64,000 bases of DNA from Aeoliella mucimassa (GTDB lineage: Bacteria; Planctomycetota; Planctomycetia; Pirellulales; Lacipirellulaceae). Shown here piece by piece: positions 35,290 to 44,150 of this stretch; the first letter of the stretch is position 1, and every line of letters starts with the position of its first letter. Location of the stretch: positions 4,588,001-4,652,000 of the forward strand of contig NZ_CP036278.1 in the NCBI RefSeq assembly GCF_007748035.1, in the 5' to 3' direction. Under the pieces are notes generated by a model. The model searched no databases. It was not told the DNA's origin and saw only the letters and a list, made by a program, of their open reading frames with translations. A program made the translations under genes and the position numbers.

Positions 35290-36318
35290 TTGGACCTTGC
35301 TTATCGAGTTTACGAACTTCCCTTACGCCATACGTTTACTATTGCGCGGGGATCGACGAACGTCCAACCCACCTTCATCGTGCAACTGCACGAATCGGGG
35401 GAATACGGCTACGGCGAAGCGACCACCAACTCGTACTACAATGCTTCGGCCGAGCAGATGGCCAGCGCTGTGGAACGCGTCCGCCCGCTGCTAGCCAGTA
35501 GTTCGGCACGTGATCCCGAACCCCTGCTGGCCGAACTAGCGTCTCAGTTGCCCGAGGACTCGTTCGCCTTGTCGGCCCTCGACCAGGCGCTGCACGACCT
35601 GTGGGGCAAACTGCTTGGCAAGCCGGTGTACGAACTCTGGGGGCTCGATCTGTCGACCGCTCCTCCGTCGGACTACACCATCGGCATCGATACGATCGAC
35701 ACGATGGTCGCCAAACTCGAAGAGATGCCAGGCTGGCCGGTTTACAAGATCAAGCTCGGCACCGACAACGACATCGAAATCGTTAAGGCACTTCGCGAGC
35801 ATACGGATGCGACGCTTCGAGTCGACGCCAACTGCGGATGGACAGCCGAGCAAACCATCGAGTACTCGCCGATCTTGAAAGAGCTGGGGGTCGAATTCAT
35901 CGAACAACCACTTCCAGCCGACGACCACGAAGGGGCGCGACTCGCCTACGAAGGGTCGGCGTTGCCTTTGATCGCGGATGAAAGCTGCGTGGTCGAGTCC
36001 GACGTCGAAAAGTGCGCCGGCAAGTTCCACGGCATCAACATCAAACTGGTGAAGTGCGGAGGCTTGGCTCCCGCTCGCCGCATGGTAGCAAAGGCTCGCG
36101 AATTAGGGCTGAAGCTCATGGCTGGCTGCATGACCGAATCGTCGGTCGGCATCTCGGCTCTGGCGCAACTGCTACCGATGCTTGACTACATCGACATGGA
36201 TGGAGCGGTGCTTCTGGCGGAAGACATTGCCGAGGGAGTCAAAGTGGAAAAGGGAATCTGCCACTTCTCCGATCGCAATGGCACCGGTGCTCAACTGCTG
36301 ACCGGACCGCTGACGTAA
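35290..36318 (+). CDS. Enolase-superfamily epimerase: L-Ala-D/L-Glu dipeptide or N-acyl-D-Glu epimerase
   Basis: 342 residues from an apparent TTG start. Catalytic residues of the dipeptide epimerase group are visible: KIK (Lys153 and Lys155), metal ligands Asp179 (RVDANCGW), Glu205 (FIEQPLP) and Asp230 (IADES), and Lys252 (NIKLVKCGG). YcjG/YkfB relatives turn L-Ala-D-Glu from peptidoglycan into L-Ala-L-Glu, while DgcA relatives act on N-acyl-D-Glu made by DgcN. The DgcN-like gene 29 bp upstream supports DgcA, and the M14 and M19 peptidases downstream support the dipeptide activity. Both may apply. I cannot separate them by eye. Confidence 0.88.
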   Translation: MDLAYRVYELPLRHTFTIARGSTNVQPTFIVQLHESGEYGYGEATTNSYYNASAEQMASAVERVRPLLASSSARDPEPLLAELASQLPEDSFALSALDQALHDLWGKLLGKPVYELWGLDLSTAPPSDYTIGIDTIDTMVAKLEEMPGWPVYKIKLGTDNDIEIVKALREHTDATLRVDANCGWTAEQTIEYSPILKELGVEFIEQPLPADDHEGARLAYEGSALPLIADESCVVESDVEKCAGKFHGINIKLVKCGGLAPARRMVAKARELGLKLMAGCMTESSVGISALAQLLPMLDYIDMDGAVLLAEDIAEGVKVEKGICHFSDRNGTGAQLLTGPLT

Positions 36319-36351
36319 TTCCACCAACCTACTCTCTACCAAGCCGAGACT

Positions 36352-38448
36352 ATGCTGCATCCACGATACACCCAGCACCTGATGCTGGCGGCTGCCCTGC
36401 TGCTTACGACCTGCTTCAGCACTTCGACCAAGGCAGAATCGCCGGAAGCCTCCAGGGACCAGAAGCCTGTGCCGTCGGAACTGGAGAAGTTGGTTCTTCC
36501 GCTTATCGAGAACCACCGCGGTGAAGTCGGGGTGATGATTCGATTCCTCCCGACCGGCGAGACGTTCGCCTACCGGGCGGATCAGGCGATGCCAACCGCC
36601 AGCCTGATCAAGTTCCCCATCATGATGGCCACCTACAAGGCCATTCATGAAGGCAAACTGAAGCTGGAACAACCGATCACGCTCAAAGAAGACGACCAGG
36701 TTCCCGGCTCAGGGGTACTGACGACACACTTCTCGCCAGGGCTGCAGCTCTCGTTGCGAGATGCGATTCAGCTGATGATCGCCTTCTCCGATAACACTGC
36801 CACGAACTTGGTGATCGACCAGGTTGGCATCGAGGAGACAAACCGCTTGATGGAATCGTTGGGCTGCGACGAAACGCGGCTCAACTCCAAAGTTTACCGC
36901 CGCGATACCTCGGTGAACCCTGAGCGAAGCCAGAAGTATGGCCTCGGCAGCACCAGCTGTCGCGACATGATTCAGTTGGCCGAGTTGGTGAGCAACGACG
37001 AGTTCCTTGGCAAGGAAGACTGCGAACAAATCCTCAAGCATCTTTACGACTGCACCGCCAAGTCAGGGGTACCGCGACTCCTCCCCGAGAGTATTCGAAT
37101 TGCCCACAAGACCGGCTCGGTCGGCGACTCGCGTACCGACGCGGGACTGATCGATACCCCCAAAGGCAAGATCGCCTTCTGTGTACTGACCACCAAGAAC
37201 GACGACCACAGTTGGGACGATAGCAACGAGGCCGAACTGCTGGCCGCCGAAATTGGCTTGATCGCCTACAACTACTTTGCCGGCGATGCCGAAGCGGCCC
37301 CTCCGGCGATTGCTCGCACGCTGAAAATCGGCGCAGCCGGCGACCTGGTCGAAGGCCTGCAACGCACGCTGAACGTGCGGCTGAAGCCGTCGCCGAATAT
37401 CTCGGTCGATGGCGACTTCGGCCCCAACACCGAGTCGGCAGTGATCGCCTTCCAGAAACAAGAGTCGCTGGAACCCAATGGAGTGGTTGATCGCCAGATG
37501 TGGAAAGCCCTCGGCCCACTCGTGGACGAATCGGAAGCCATCCCCACGGTTGCGGAAATCGCTGCGGTGAACGAAGAGAAACTACCCCGTGAACCACTCA
37601 CCGGTCCACCGATCGTCACCTGCCCTGCCTGGTGCTTTGTCGACGTGAAAACTGGCACCATGCTCGCTGGCGACAACGAACATATGATTCGCGACCCAGC
37701 GAGTACTACGAAAATCATGACCGCTTACTTGGTGCTCAAGTACGCCGAAGACCATCCTGAAGCACTTGAGAGCACCATCACCTTCTCGCAACGCGCCGAC
37801 GACACTTCGGGGTCGACCTCGGCCGTAAAGGCTGGCGAGCAGCTTACCGTTGGCGAATTGCTTTATGGATTACTGCTTCCCTCGGGCAACGACGCTTCGG
37901 TGGCCTTGGCCGAGAAGTTCGGTGAGTTGATTAACCCCGATGGCGAAGGGGATAGCTACGACCGCTTCATCGCGGCCATGAACGACACCGCCAAGGAGCT
38001 TGGCATGGTCGACACCGGCTATCGCAACTCTCACGGCCTGACCGCCCGCGGTCACGTGACCACGGTTGCCGACATGGCCATCCTCGGCCGCAAAGCATTG
38101 GAAAACGAGACCTTCCGCAAGATCGTGAGCACCCGACGATATCTCGTCGAGGTCGAATCGGTCGTTGGTTACAAACGACAGATCGTTTGGAAGAACACGA
38201 ACCAACTGCTACAGCGAGAAGGTTACCTAGGTGTAAAAACGGGCACCACCGGCCCGGCTGGGGCTTGCTTGGTGGCTGCCGGCGAACGCGATGGTGTAGA
38301 AATCGTAGGCGTGGTACTTGGCTCAAGCTCCACCCCCGCTCGCTACGCCGATATGCGGAATCTGTTTCGCTACGTCTGGTCGAACGAACTACACCTAGGC
38401 AACAAGAGCGAAGTTTCCACCACAGGCGCACCTTCAGCCGACGAGTAG
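36352..38448 (+). CDS. Fusion of class A beta-lactamase-like domain, peptidoglycan-binding domain and S11 D-Ala-D-Ala carboxypeptidase
   Basis: 698 residues with a signal peptide (about 1-28, STSTKAES). Domain 1 (about 43-312) has the class A triad SLIK (84-87), SDN (146-148) and KTG (253-255), but no clear ExxLN omega-loop Glu. It may therefore be a poor or absent beta-lactamase, perhaps an acylatable sensor or transpeptidase-like enzyme. Domain 2 (about 322-390, LKIGAAGDLVEGLQRTL to AVIAFQKQ) is PG_binding_1. Domain 3 (about 420-680) is PBP5-like S11: STTK (451-454), SGN (511-513), KTG (629-631), without the usual C-terminal amphipathic anchor. Two penicillin-recognising sites on one exported chain is unusual. 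It lies 33 bp after the epimerase gene and one base before the M19 gene. Confidence 0.88.
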   Translation: MLHPRYTQHLMLAAALLLTTCFSTSTKAESPEASRDQKPVPSELEKLVLPLIENHRGEVGVMIRFLPTGETFAYRADQAMPTASLIKFPIMMATYKAIHEGKLKLEQPITLKEDDQVPGSGVLTTHFSPGLQLSLRDAIQLMIAFSDNTATNLVIDQVGIEETNRLMESLGCDETRLNSKVYRRDTSVNPERSQKYGLGSTSCRDMIQLAELVSNDEFLGKEDCEQILKHLYDCTAKSGVPRLLPESIRIAHKTGSVGDSRTDAGLIDTPKGKIAFCVLTTKNDDHSWDDSNEAELLAAEIGLIAYNYFAGDAEAAPPAIARTLKIGAAGDLVEGLQRTLNVRLKPSPNISVDGDFGPNTESAVIAFQKQESLEPNGVVDRQMWKALGPLVDESEAIPTVAEIAAVNEEKLPREPLTGPPIVTCPAWCFVDVKTGTMLAGDNEHMIRDPASTTKIMTAYLVLKYAEDHPEALESTITFSQRADDTSGSTSAVKAGEQLTVGELLYGLLLPSGNDASVALAEKFGELINPDGEGDSYDRFIAAMNDTAKELGMVDTGYRNSHGLTARGHVTTVADMAILGRKALENETFRKIVSTRRYLVEVESVVGYKRQIVWKNTNQLLQREGYLGVKTGTTGPAGACLVAAGERDGVEIVGVVLGSSSTPARYADMRNLFRYVWSNELHLGNKSEVSTTGAPSADE

Positions 38449-38449
38449 G

Positions 38450-39736
38450 ATGATTATGCCGAAGCACAAATCCCCATCACCAACCACTCGTCTGTGGACG
38501 TGTGTGCTGGTCGCGGCCTGCTGCACGCTGGCTCCCTTCGCGTTAGCCGAAGACGAGCAAGACAGCACGCTCGACTATGGCAAGCCGATTGTCGTTTCCG
38601 AACGAGCAAAGAAACTACACGCAGAGTCGCTGCTCATCGACGGGCACAACGACATGCCGTGGGAGATTCGCGACAAAGCCAACGGCGACTTCGATCGGCT
38701 CGACATCTCCAAGTGGCAATCCACGCTTCAGACCGACATTCCTCGACTCCGCCAAGGTGGCGTCGGCGGTCAGTTTTGGTCGGTTTGGGTGCCTGCCGAC
38801 TACGCGTATCGCAACATCGCCCGCGACGAGACCATTCGCCAAATCGAATTGGTTCGGGCGATGATTCGTCGATACCCCGAAGCGTTTGAGCTAGCGCTCA
38901 CCTCCGAAGATATCACTCGCATTCACTCCGAAGGCAAGATCGCGTCGCTTATTGGTGTCGAAGGTGGCCACTGCATCGAGGGTTCGCTCACGAACCTCGA
39001 ACACCTCTATAGCCTGGGCGCGAGGTACATGACGCTCACCCACAGCGACACGATTCCCTGGGCCGATTCCGCGACCGACGATCCAAAACATGGTGGACTC
39101 ACTGATTTTGGCGTGCAAGTCATCGAGCGGATGAATGAAATCGGCATGATGGTCGACATCTCGCACGTGTCGCCCGAAACCATGCACGACGCCCTTGATG
39201 CCTCGAAGGCTCCGATCATCTTCTCCCATTCGTCGGCCAGAAGCGTAGCTGACTCGCCGCGCAACGTGCCCGACGAAGTACTGAAGCGGCTGAACACCAA
39301 CGACGAAGATGGCGTGGTCATGGTCAACTTTTTCTCTGGCTTTCTCGTTCCGGAAGCCATTGAAAATTACAAGGAGCTGTTCGAGTTCCGCAAACGGGTA
39401 AACGCGGAGATGACCGAACAGGAAGCCAAGGCCGCAGTGCGACAATGGCGTAAAGAAAACCCGATGCCGCGCGGCACGATCCATCACCTGCTCGACCATA
39501 TCGACCACATTGCCGAAGTTGCAGGCGCCGAACACATAGGAATTGGCTCTGACTACGATGGAGTCTCCACGCTCCCTGCCCAACTCGACGACGTGACTGC
39601 CTACCCTTATATCACTCAGGGTTTGATCGACCGGGGATATAGCGACGAAGAGATTCGCGGTATCCTCGGCGGAAACTTGCTGCGTGTCATGCGCAAAGCC
39701 GAGCAGGTTGCCGAGCAGTATAAGAGCGAACAGTAA
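38450..39736 (+). CDS. Exported M19 (membrane/renal) dipeptidase
   Basis: 428 residues with a signal peptide (about 13-33, ending ALAED). The binuclear zinc site is complete: HxD in DGHNDMP (His66, Asp68), Glu171 (GVEGGHC), His239 (VDISHVS), His260 (FSHSSARSV) and the later GSDYDGV Asp. M19 enzymes split dipeptides and accept D-residues at the C-terminal side, so L-Ala-D-Glu or D-Ala-D-Ala from the wall are plausible. The ATG at 38450 starts one base after the preceding stop; a second ATG at 38456 is possible. Confidence 0.9.
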   Translation: MIMPKHKSPSPTTRLWTCVLVAACCTLAPFALAEDEQDSTLDYGKPIVVSERAKKLHAESLLIDGHNDMPWEIRDKANGDFDRLDISKWQSTLQTDIPRLRQGGVGGQFWSVWVPADYAYRNIARDETIRQIELVRAMIRRYPEAFELALTSEDITRIHSEGKIASLIGVEGGHCIEGSLTNLEHLYSLGARYMTLTHSDTIPWADSATDDPKHGGLTDFGVQVIERMNEIGMMVDISHVSPETMHDALDASKAPIIFSHSSARSVADSPRNVPDEVLKRLNTNDEDGVVMVNFFSGFLVPEAIENYKELFEFRKRVNAEMTEQEAKAAVRQWRKENPMPRGTIHHLLDHIDHIAEVAGAEHIGIGSDYDGVSTLPAQLDDVTAYPYITQGLIDRGYSDEEIRGILGGNLLRVMRKAEQVAEQYKSEQ

Positions 39737-39765
39737 ACCACTCCTTTCCAACCAGATACCGATTG

Positions 39766-40722
39766 ATGCGTGAATTCCCCTTCGAAGACCTGAGTCCAAC
39801 CGATCGGCATTTGCTGGACCTCCACCACCGCTTTCGCATCTCGCCCGCGAATCCGGGAGAGTTGCGTCAAAAGGATGTCGCTACCTGGCTGAAGGGCTTC
39901 GAACAAACATCCGCATCGAATCGCGAGAAACATCCAGTCCAACTCCGCACAGTTGGCAAGTCGCACAATGGACAGGAAGTGTACCTGGCCACGATCGGCA
40001 CTGGTCCGAACAAAGTATTCATGTGGTCGCAAATGCATGGCGACGAGCCTACGCACACGGCCGTGCTGCTCGACCTGCTCAACACGCTAGTGAGTGGGCA
40101 GGAGGAAGTGAACGGCGAGCTAAAGCTCCTGGAAACTTGCACACTGCATTTGATGCCGATGCTTAATCCGGATGGGGCCGACCTCAACACCCGTGAGAAC
40201 GCCCAAGGCATCGACATCAATCGCGATGCGGTTGATCTGGCAACGCCAGAGGGACGAATCCTGCGGCAAGTAACTCTCGATTTAAAACCCAACTTTGGCT
40301 TCAACTTACATAACCAGCGGGCGAACAAGGTGGTAACCGGCACCGAACAGGTCGCGGCGATCAGCGTGCTTGCCCCGCCGATCAACGACGACGACACGGT
40401 AACTCCCAGTGTGAAGCTGGCACGTCAGCTCGCATTAGAGATGTTTGCTGTTGGCACGCGTCTGCTCAAAGGGCACGCCACCCGCTACGAAGCAGGATAC
40501 ATGCCGACCGCCTTTGGCGAGTGGGTGCAAAACCAGGGAGCTAGTACCGCGCTGCTGGAAGCGGGCGGCTGGCCCGACATCGACAGCCAGGCCAACGACC
40601 TGGTCGAGTTGCACTACGTTGCATTGATGACCGCATTGATTTCGATTTCGCAAAATCGCCTTCAGGAGATTGACGCCTCGCGGTACAAAGAATTGCCGCT
40701 GAACCAAGTACCCGAAGAGTAA
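39766..40722 (+). CDS. M14-family zinc peptidase, possible gamma-D-Glu-mDap amidase
   Basis: About 318 residues, no signal peptide. The zinc ligands are HGDE (His91, Glu94) and His182 (FNLHNQ), with Glu265 (LLEAGGW) as the likely catalytic Glu and NPDG at 134-137, DINRD at 150-154. MpaA-type M14 enzymes cut the D-Glu-mDap bond in recycled tripeptide, and the position between the dipeptidase and the SpmA gene suits this. General carboxypeptidases share the fold, so specificity is open. ATG 39766 is preferred over the adjacent TTG 39763. Confidence 0.85.
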   Translation: MREFPFEDLSPTDRHLLDLHHRFRISPANPGELRQKDVATWLKGFEQTSASNREKHPVQLRTVGKSHNGQEVYLATIGTGPNKVFMWSQMHGDEPTHTAVLLDLLNTLVSGQEEVNGELKLLETCTLHLMPMLNPDGADLNTRENAQGIDINRDAVDLATPEGRILRQVTLDLKPNFGFNLHNQRANKVVTGTEQVAAISVLAPPINDDDTVTPSVKLARQLALEMFAVGTRLLKGHATRYEAGYMPTAFGEWVQNQGASTALLEAGGWPDIDSQANDLVELHYVALMTALISISQNRLQEIDASRYKELPLNQVPEE

Positions 40723-40737
40723 GACCAAGAGTTTCGC

Positions 40738-41514
40738 ATGCTTAACAAAGTCTGGTTTTGGCTAGCCGTTATCGGTATCACGTACGGATTCGCAAAAGGC
40801 CTTTACGAAGAAGTCGTCGATTCGCGACAGCCAGAAACCGCTGTGGTGAGCGAGTCGAAAGATCCCGCCTCGGCCGATACAACCTCATCGACCACCGAGG
40901 AACAAAGCGAAGACGAGGTGCGAGAACGGGGGCTTCTGGCCAGTGGTCAACGACTAACCGAATCGGCTTTGAATTCCGCTAAAACAGCCGTCACACTCTG
41001 CATTGGTTTGATCGGCATCATGGCTCTCTGGCTAGGCCTGTTGCAGATTGCCAACGACGCAGGTCTGATCGAGTCGCTCGCCCGCCTGCTCCGCCCCGCG
41101 ATGCGATGGCTCTTTCCCGACATCCCTGATGGTCACCCAGCTCAAGGGGCCATCATCATGAACCTGTCGGCCAACATGCTGGGACTCGATAACGCAGCGA
41201 CGCCGATGGGTCTCAAGGCCATGCAAGAAATGCAGGATCTCAATCCTGAGCCCGATACAGCAACCAACTCGATGGCCATGTTCCTGGCGATCAACACGAG
41301 CAACGTCACGCTTATTCCGTTCGCGATCATTGGTTACCGCGTGCTCTACAACAGCAGCGAACCAACGCAACCCATTGCGGGGACGCTGATGGTTACCTCG
41401 CTGGCTACTATCGTGGCGATCTTTGCTGCTCGCATGCTCTCCAAGCTTCCGATGTATCAAACATCTCCGGTAGCCGCTGCAGCAGAACCTACTTCCGAAT
41501 CCACTGAAGAGTAA
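40738..41514 (+). CDS. spmA: SpmA-like membrane protein (Gate/nucleoside-recognition domain)
   Basis: 258 residues. An N-terminal membrane helix (about 4-21) is followed by a charged insert (about 28-70), then the Gate domain with several helices: AVTLCIGLIGIMALWLGLLQ, IIMNLSANMLGLDNAATPMG and MAMFLAINTSNVTLIPF, classic SpmA blocks. In Bacillus SpmA and SpmB act in spore core dehydration, next to dacB. No sporulation is known in planctomycetes, so a role in wall-fragment or small-molecule transport is inferred from position. spmB follows 14 bp later. Confidence 0.85.
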   Translation: MLNKVWFWLAVIGITYGFAKGLYEEVVDSRQPETAVVSESKDPASADTTSSTTEEQSEDEVRERGLLASGQRLTESALNSAKTAVTLCIGLIGIMALWLGLLQIANDAGLIESLARLLRPAMRWLFPDIPDGHPAQGAIIMNLSANMLGLDNAATPMGLKAMQEMQDLNPEPDTATNSMAMFLAINTSNVTLIPFAIIGYRVLYNSSEPTQPIAGTLMVTSLATIVAIFAARMLSKLPMYQTSPVAAAAEPTSESTEE

Positions 41515-41528
41515 CAGGAGAACGAATC

Positions 41529-42077
41529 ATGTGGACGATGGAAGTGGTCAATCAATGGGCCATCCCCTTTTTAATCCTGGGCATCCTGCTGGCTGCTGCA
41601 CGCCGTGGGGTACCGATGTACGAGTCGTTCGTCACCGGAGCCAAGGAAGGATTCAACGTCGCGGTCACCATCATCCCTTATCTTGTCGCCATGCTCTTTG
41701 TGATTGGGCTATTGGTCTCGAGCGGCTTTTTCGAAGACGTCAAGAACATCCTGGCTTATGGACTCACTGCAGTGGGCTTTGGTTCGCTTGCCGAATCGCT
41801 TGAGTTGTTACCGCTGGCATTTACCCGCCCGCTATCAGGCACCGGCGCCCGGTCGGTGTTGATTGAGATCTTCGAGGAGCACGGCCCGGATGGATTCCTG
41901 GGCAAAACGGCCTCGATCATGCAAGGCAGCACCGAAACCACGTTCTACATCCTCACCGTTTATTACGGCTCGGTTGGCATCAAGAAGATCCGCCACACGC
42001 TCCCCGCCTGCTTAATCGCTGACGTGGCCGCCATGATTGCCGCCCTTGCCTTAGGAATCGCACTCTACTCCAGCTGA
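41529..42077 (+). CDS. spmB: SpmB-like membrane protein (Gate/nucleoside-recognition domain)
   Basis: 182 residues, about five membrane helices. Family blocks are GVPMYESFVTGAKEGFNVAV, PLAFTRPLSGTGARSV and ASIMQGSTETTFYILTVYYG. SpmA and SpmB are expected to act as a pair in the inner membrane. The stop TGA shares its A with the ATG of ldcA (42077), which indicates translational coupling to an L,D-carboxypeptidase and ties this pair to wall metabolism. Confidence 0.88.
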   Translation: MWTMEVVNQWAIPFLILGILLAAARRGVPMYESFVTGAKEGFNVAVTIIPYLVAMLFVIGLLVSSGFFEDVKNILAYGLTAVGFGSLAESLELLPLAFTRPLSGTGARSVLIEIFEEHGPDGFLGKTASIMQGSTETTFYILTVYYGSVGIKKIRHTLPACLIADVAAMIAALALGIALYSS

Positions 42078-43033
42078 TGACCACACTTACTCCCCCACCC
42101 GTGCTATCTGCCGGTGACGCGATCAGCATTATCGCTCCCGCAGGCCCAATCAATCCGGACGCCCTGGAGCGTGCTGTGGCGATACTGCATGCACGCGGGC
42201 TGCGCACGAAAACATATCGCGACCTTACGAGTCGCTACAAATACCTGGCGGGCACTGATCGGGATCGCGCGGCCGAGTTCAACGCGGCCATCCACGATCC
42301 CGAGACCAAAGCCATTCTTCCTGTTCGTGGGGGATATGGCGTCGTTCGCATTCTCGAACATCTCGACCTCGGAGCATTGGCCAATACTCCCAAGCTGCTT
42401 TGTGGTTTTAGCGATATCACCGCTTTGCATACTTCGATCAACCGCCATGCAGGGGTTGCGACCATTCATGGGCCAAACCTTCAAGATGGAATCGGGCACG
42501 TCGACGGCCTCGATGAATGGGTGGCCAGCTACTACTGGAACGCCCTGATGGGCGAGCCCTGCACCACTCCACCGATGGCCGCCGAAATGCCACGGCCGCA
42601 CTTCATGCACTCCGGTAGCGCATCTGGCCCCTTGGTCGGTGGCAACCTAGCAGTGTTCACCGGTTTGATCGGCACTCCGTATCTTCCCAACACTTCAGGA
42701 GCCATCTTGCTGCTAGAGGATGTTGGCGAGGAGGCGTATCGTATCGATCGGTTGCTGTCACAGTGTCGACTTGCTGGGCTCTTTTCCGAACTAGCCGGCG
42801 TGGTGCTTGGTCAATTCACCGCGAATCCAAACGAAGAACCGATCGACGACGAGAGACTGAGTGAACTGTTCGAAGAGTGCTTCGCCCCCCTCGGCATCCC
42901 AGTGCTGGCGAACTATCCGGTTGGCCATATTCGCTGCAATCTGCCAGTACCACTCGGCACACGTGTCGAACTCTCTGAAACCGCGGGGCTGATGATTCCC
43001 AATCGACCCGACGTGCCACTAGTAAGCAGCTAA
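42077..43033 (+). CDS. ldcA: Cytosolic L,D-carboxypeptidase (S66)
   Basis: 318 residues, no signal peptide. S66 enzymes remove the terminal D-Ala from recycled murein tetrapeptide. The nucleophile region is CGFSDITALH (Ser112), the Glu is in LLLEDVGEEAYRIDR, and the His in NYPVGHI. SGPLVGGNLAVFTGLIGTP is also typical. It overlaps the spmB stop by one base. It acts between AmpG import and the M14 step in the proposed pathway. Confidence 0.93.
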   Translation: MTTLTPPPVLSAGDAISIIAPAGPINPDALERAVAILHARGLRTKTYRDLTSRYKYLAGTDRDRAAEFNAAIHDPETKAILPVRGGYGVVRILEHLDLGALANTPKLLCGFSDITALHTSINRHAGVATIHGPNLQDGIGHVDGLDEWVASYYWNALMGEPCTTPPMAAEMPRPHFMHSGSASGPLVGGNLAVFTGLIGTPYLPNTSGAILLLEDVGEEAYRIDRLLSQCRLAGLFSELAGVVLGQFTANPNEEPIDDERLSELFEECFAPLGIPVLANYPVGHIRCNLPVPLGTRVELSETAGLMIPNRPDVPLVSS

Positions 43034-43064
43034 CCCAACTTGCACCGCCCCACTTTAGAACGTT

Positions 43065-44150
43065 ATGAACCGATTACTGACGACTCTCCTGGTTACGACC
43101 TTGGTGCTTGCAAGTCTCGCTCTAAGCGTTCGCGCTGAGCAGCCGATCCAGTTCGCGAAGGCACTGCAACCGGGCGATACAATTGCCATCGTCGCCCCCG
43201 CAAGCCCCTTGGACCGTGAGCGACTGGTTCGCGCAAAACAGCGACTCACCGAGCTTGGCTTCAAGGTTCGCATGCCCGACGAGGTGTTCCGAGCGAACGA
43301 CTACCTGGCAGGTAGCGACCAGCGCCGTGCGGAGGAATTGATGGACGCGTTCACCGATCCGGAAATCGATGCCATCTTTCCCGGCACCGGTGGCTACGGC
43401 ACCACTCGAATTCTCGACCTGCTTGATTTTGAGGAGATTGGTAAACATCCAAAAATCATGATCGGCTTTTCCGATATCACCGCCCTGCACATCGCCATCC
43501 ATCAGCGAACCGGCCTCGTGACCTTCCATAGCCCAGTACCCGAATGGGGTTTGGGTTCGCCGGAAAAGCTTGCTCCTTTTGCCGATCATTACTTCTGGCG
43601 GGCGCTGCTTGCTGAGAAATACAGCGTGCCAGAGGATCCCAACATGTGGTCGAAAGGCTACGCGATCGAGGTAACCTCCGGTCACCCCGAAGTCCCTGCT
43701 CCCACTATTTTGGTAACGGGCAAAGGAACCGGTCGAGTCATTGGTGGCAACTTGTCGCTCGTGCATGCGTTGATGGGGACTCCATACGAGGTCGAAACCA
43801 AAGGTCGCATTCTGTTTCTCGAAGACGTCGGCGAAGCCCCCTACCGGGTGGATCGCATGCTGCAAACGCTGAAATCGGCCGGTAAACTCGACGATCTTGC
43901 CGGCGTGGTTCTCGGCTCGTTTACCCGTCGCAAAAACGAAGATACCGATGGCGAGGAGATTTCGATCGACGACGTGTTTCACGATTTCTTCTCCGACGCC
44001 GACTACCCGGTGCTCATGAACTTTCCTGCAGGCCACCAACGTAACAATGGCACGATTCCCATGGGAGTGTTGGCCGAACTCGACGCTACAAACAAGCGAC
44101 TGACATTGCTCGAGAACCCAGTAACTCGCCCAAGCAGCGATACTCCCTAG
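43065..44150 (+). CDS. Exported L,D-carboxypeptidase paralogue (S66)
   Basis: 361 residues with a signal peptide (1-24, SVRAEQ). It has the same S66 motifs as its upstream neighbour: IGFSDITALH (Ser136), LFLEDVGEAPYRVDR and NFPAGHQRNNG. It is clearly a paralogue, placed 31 bp downstream and ending the rightward run. Export would let it trim tetrapeptides before uptake, complementing the cytosolic copy. Confidence 0.9.
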   Translation: MNRLLTTLLVTTLVLASLALSVRAEQPIQFAKALQPGDTIAIVAPASPLDRERLVRAKQRLTELGFKVRMPDEVFRANDYLAGSDQRRAEELMDAFTDPEIDAIFPGTGGYGTTRILDLLDFEEIGKHPKIMIGFSDITALHIAIHQRTGLVTFHSPVPEWGLGSPEKLAPFADHYFWRALLAEKYSVPEDPNMWSKGYAIEVTSGHPEVPAPTILVTGKGTGRVIGGNLSLVHALMGTPYEVETKGRILFLEDVGEAPYRVDRMLQTLKSAGKLDDLAGVVLGSFTRRKNEDTDGEEISIDDVFHDFFSDADYPVLMNFPAGHQRNNGTIPMGVLAELDATNKRLTLLENPVTRPSSDTP

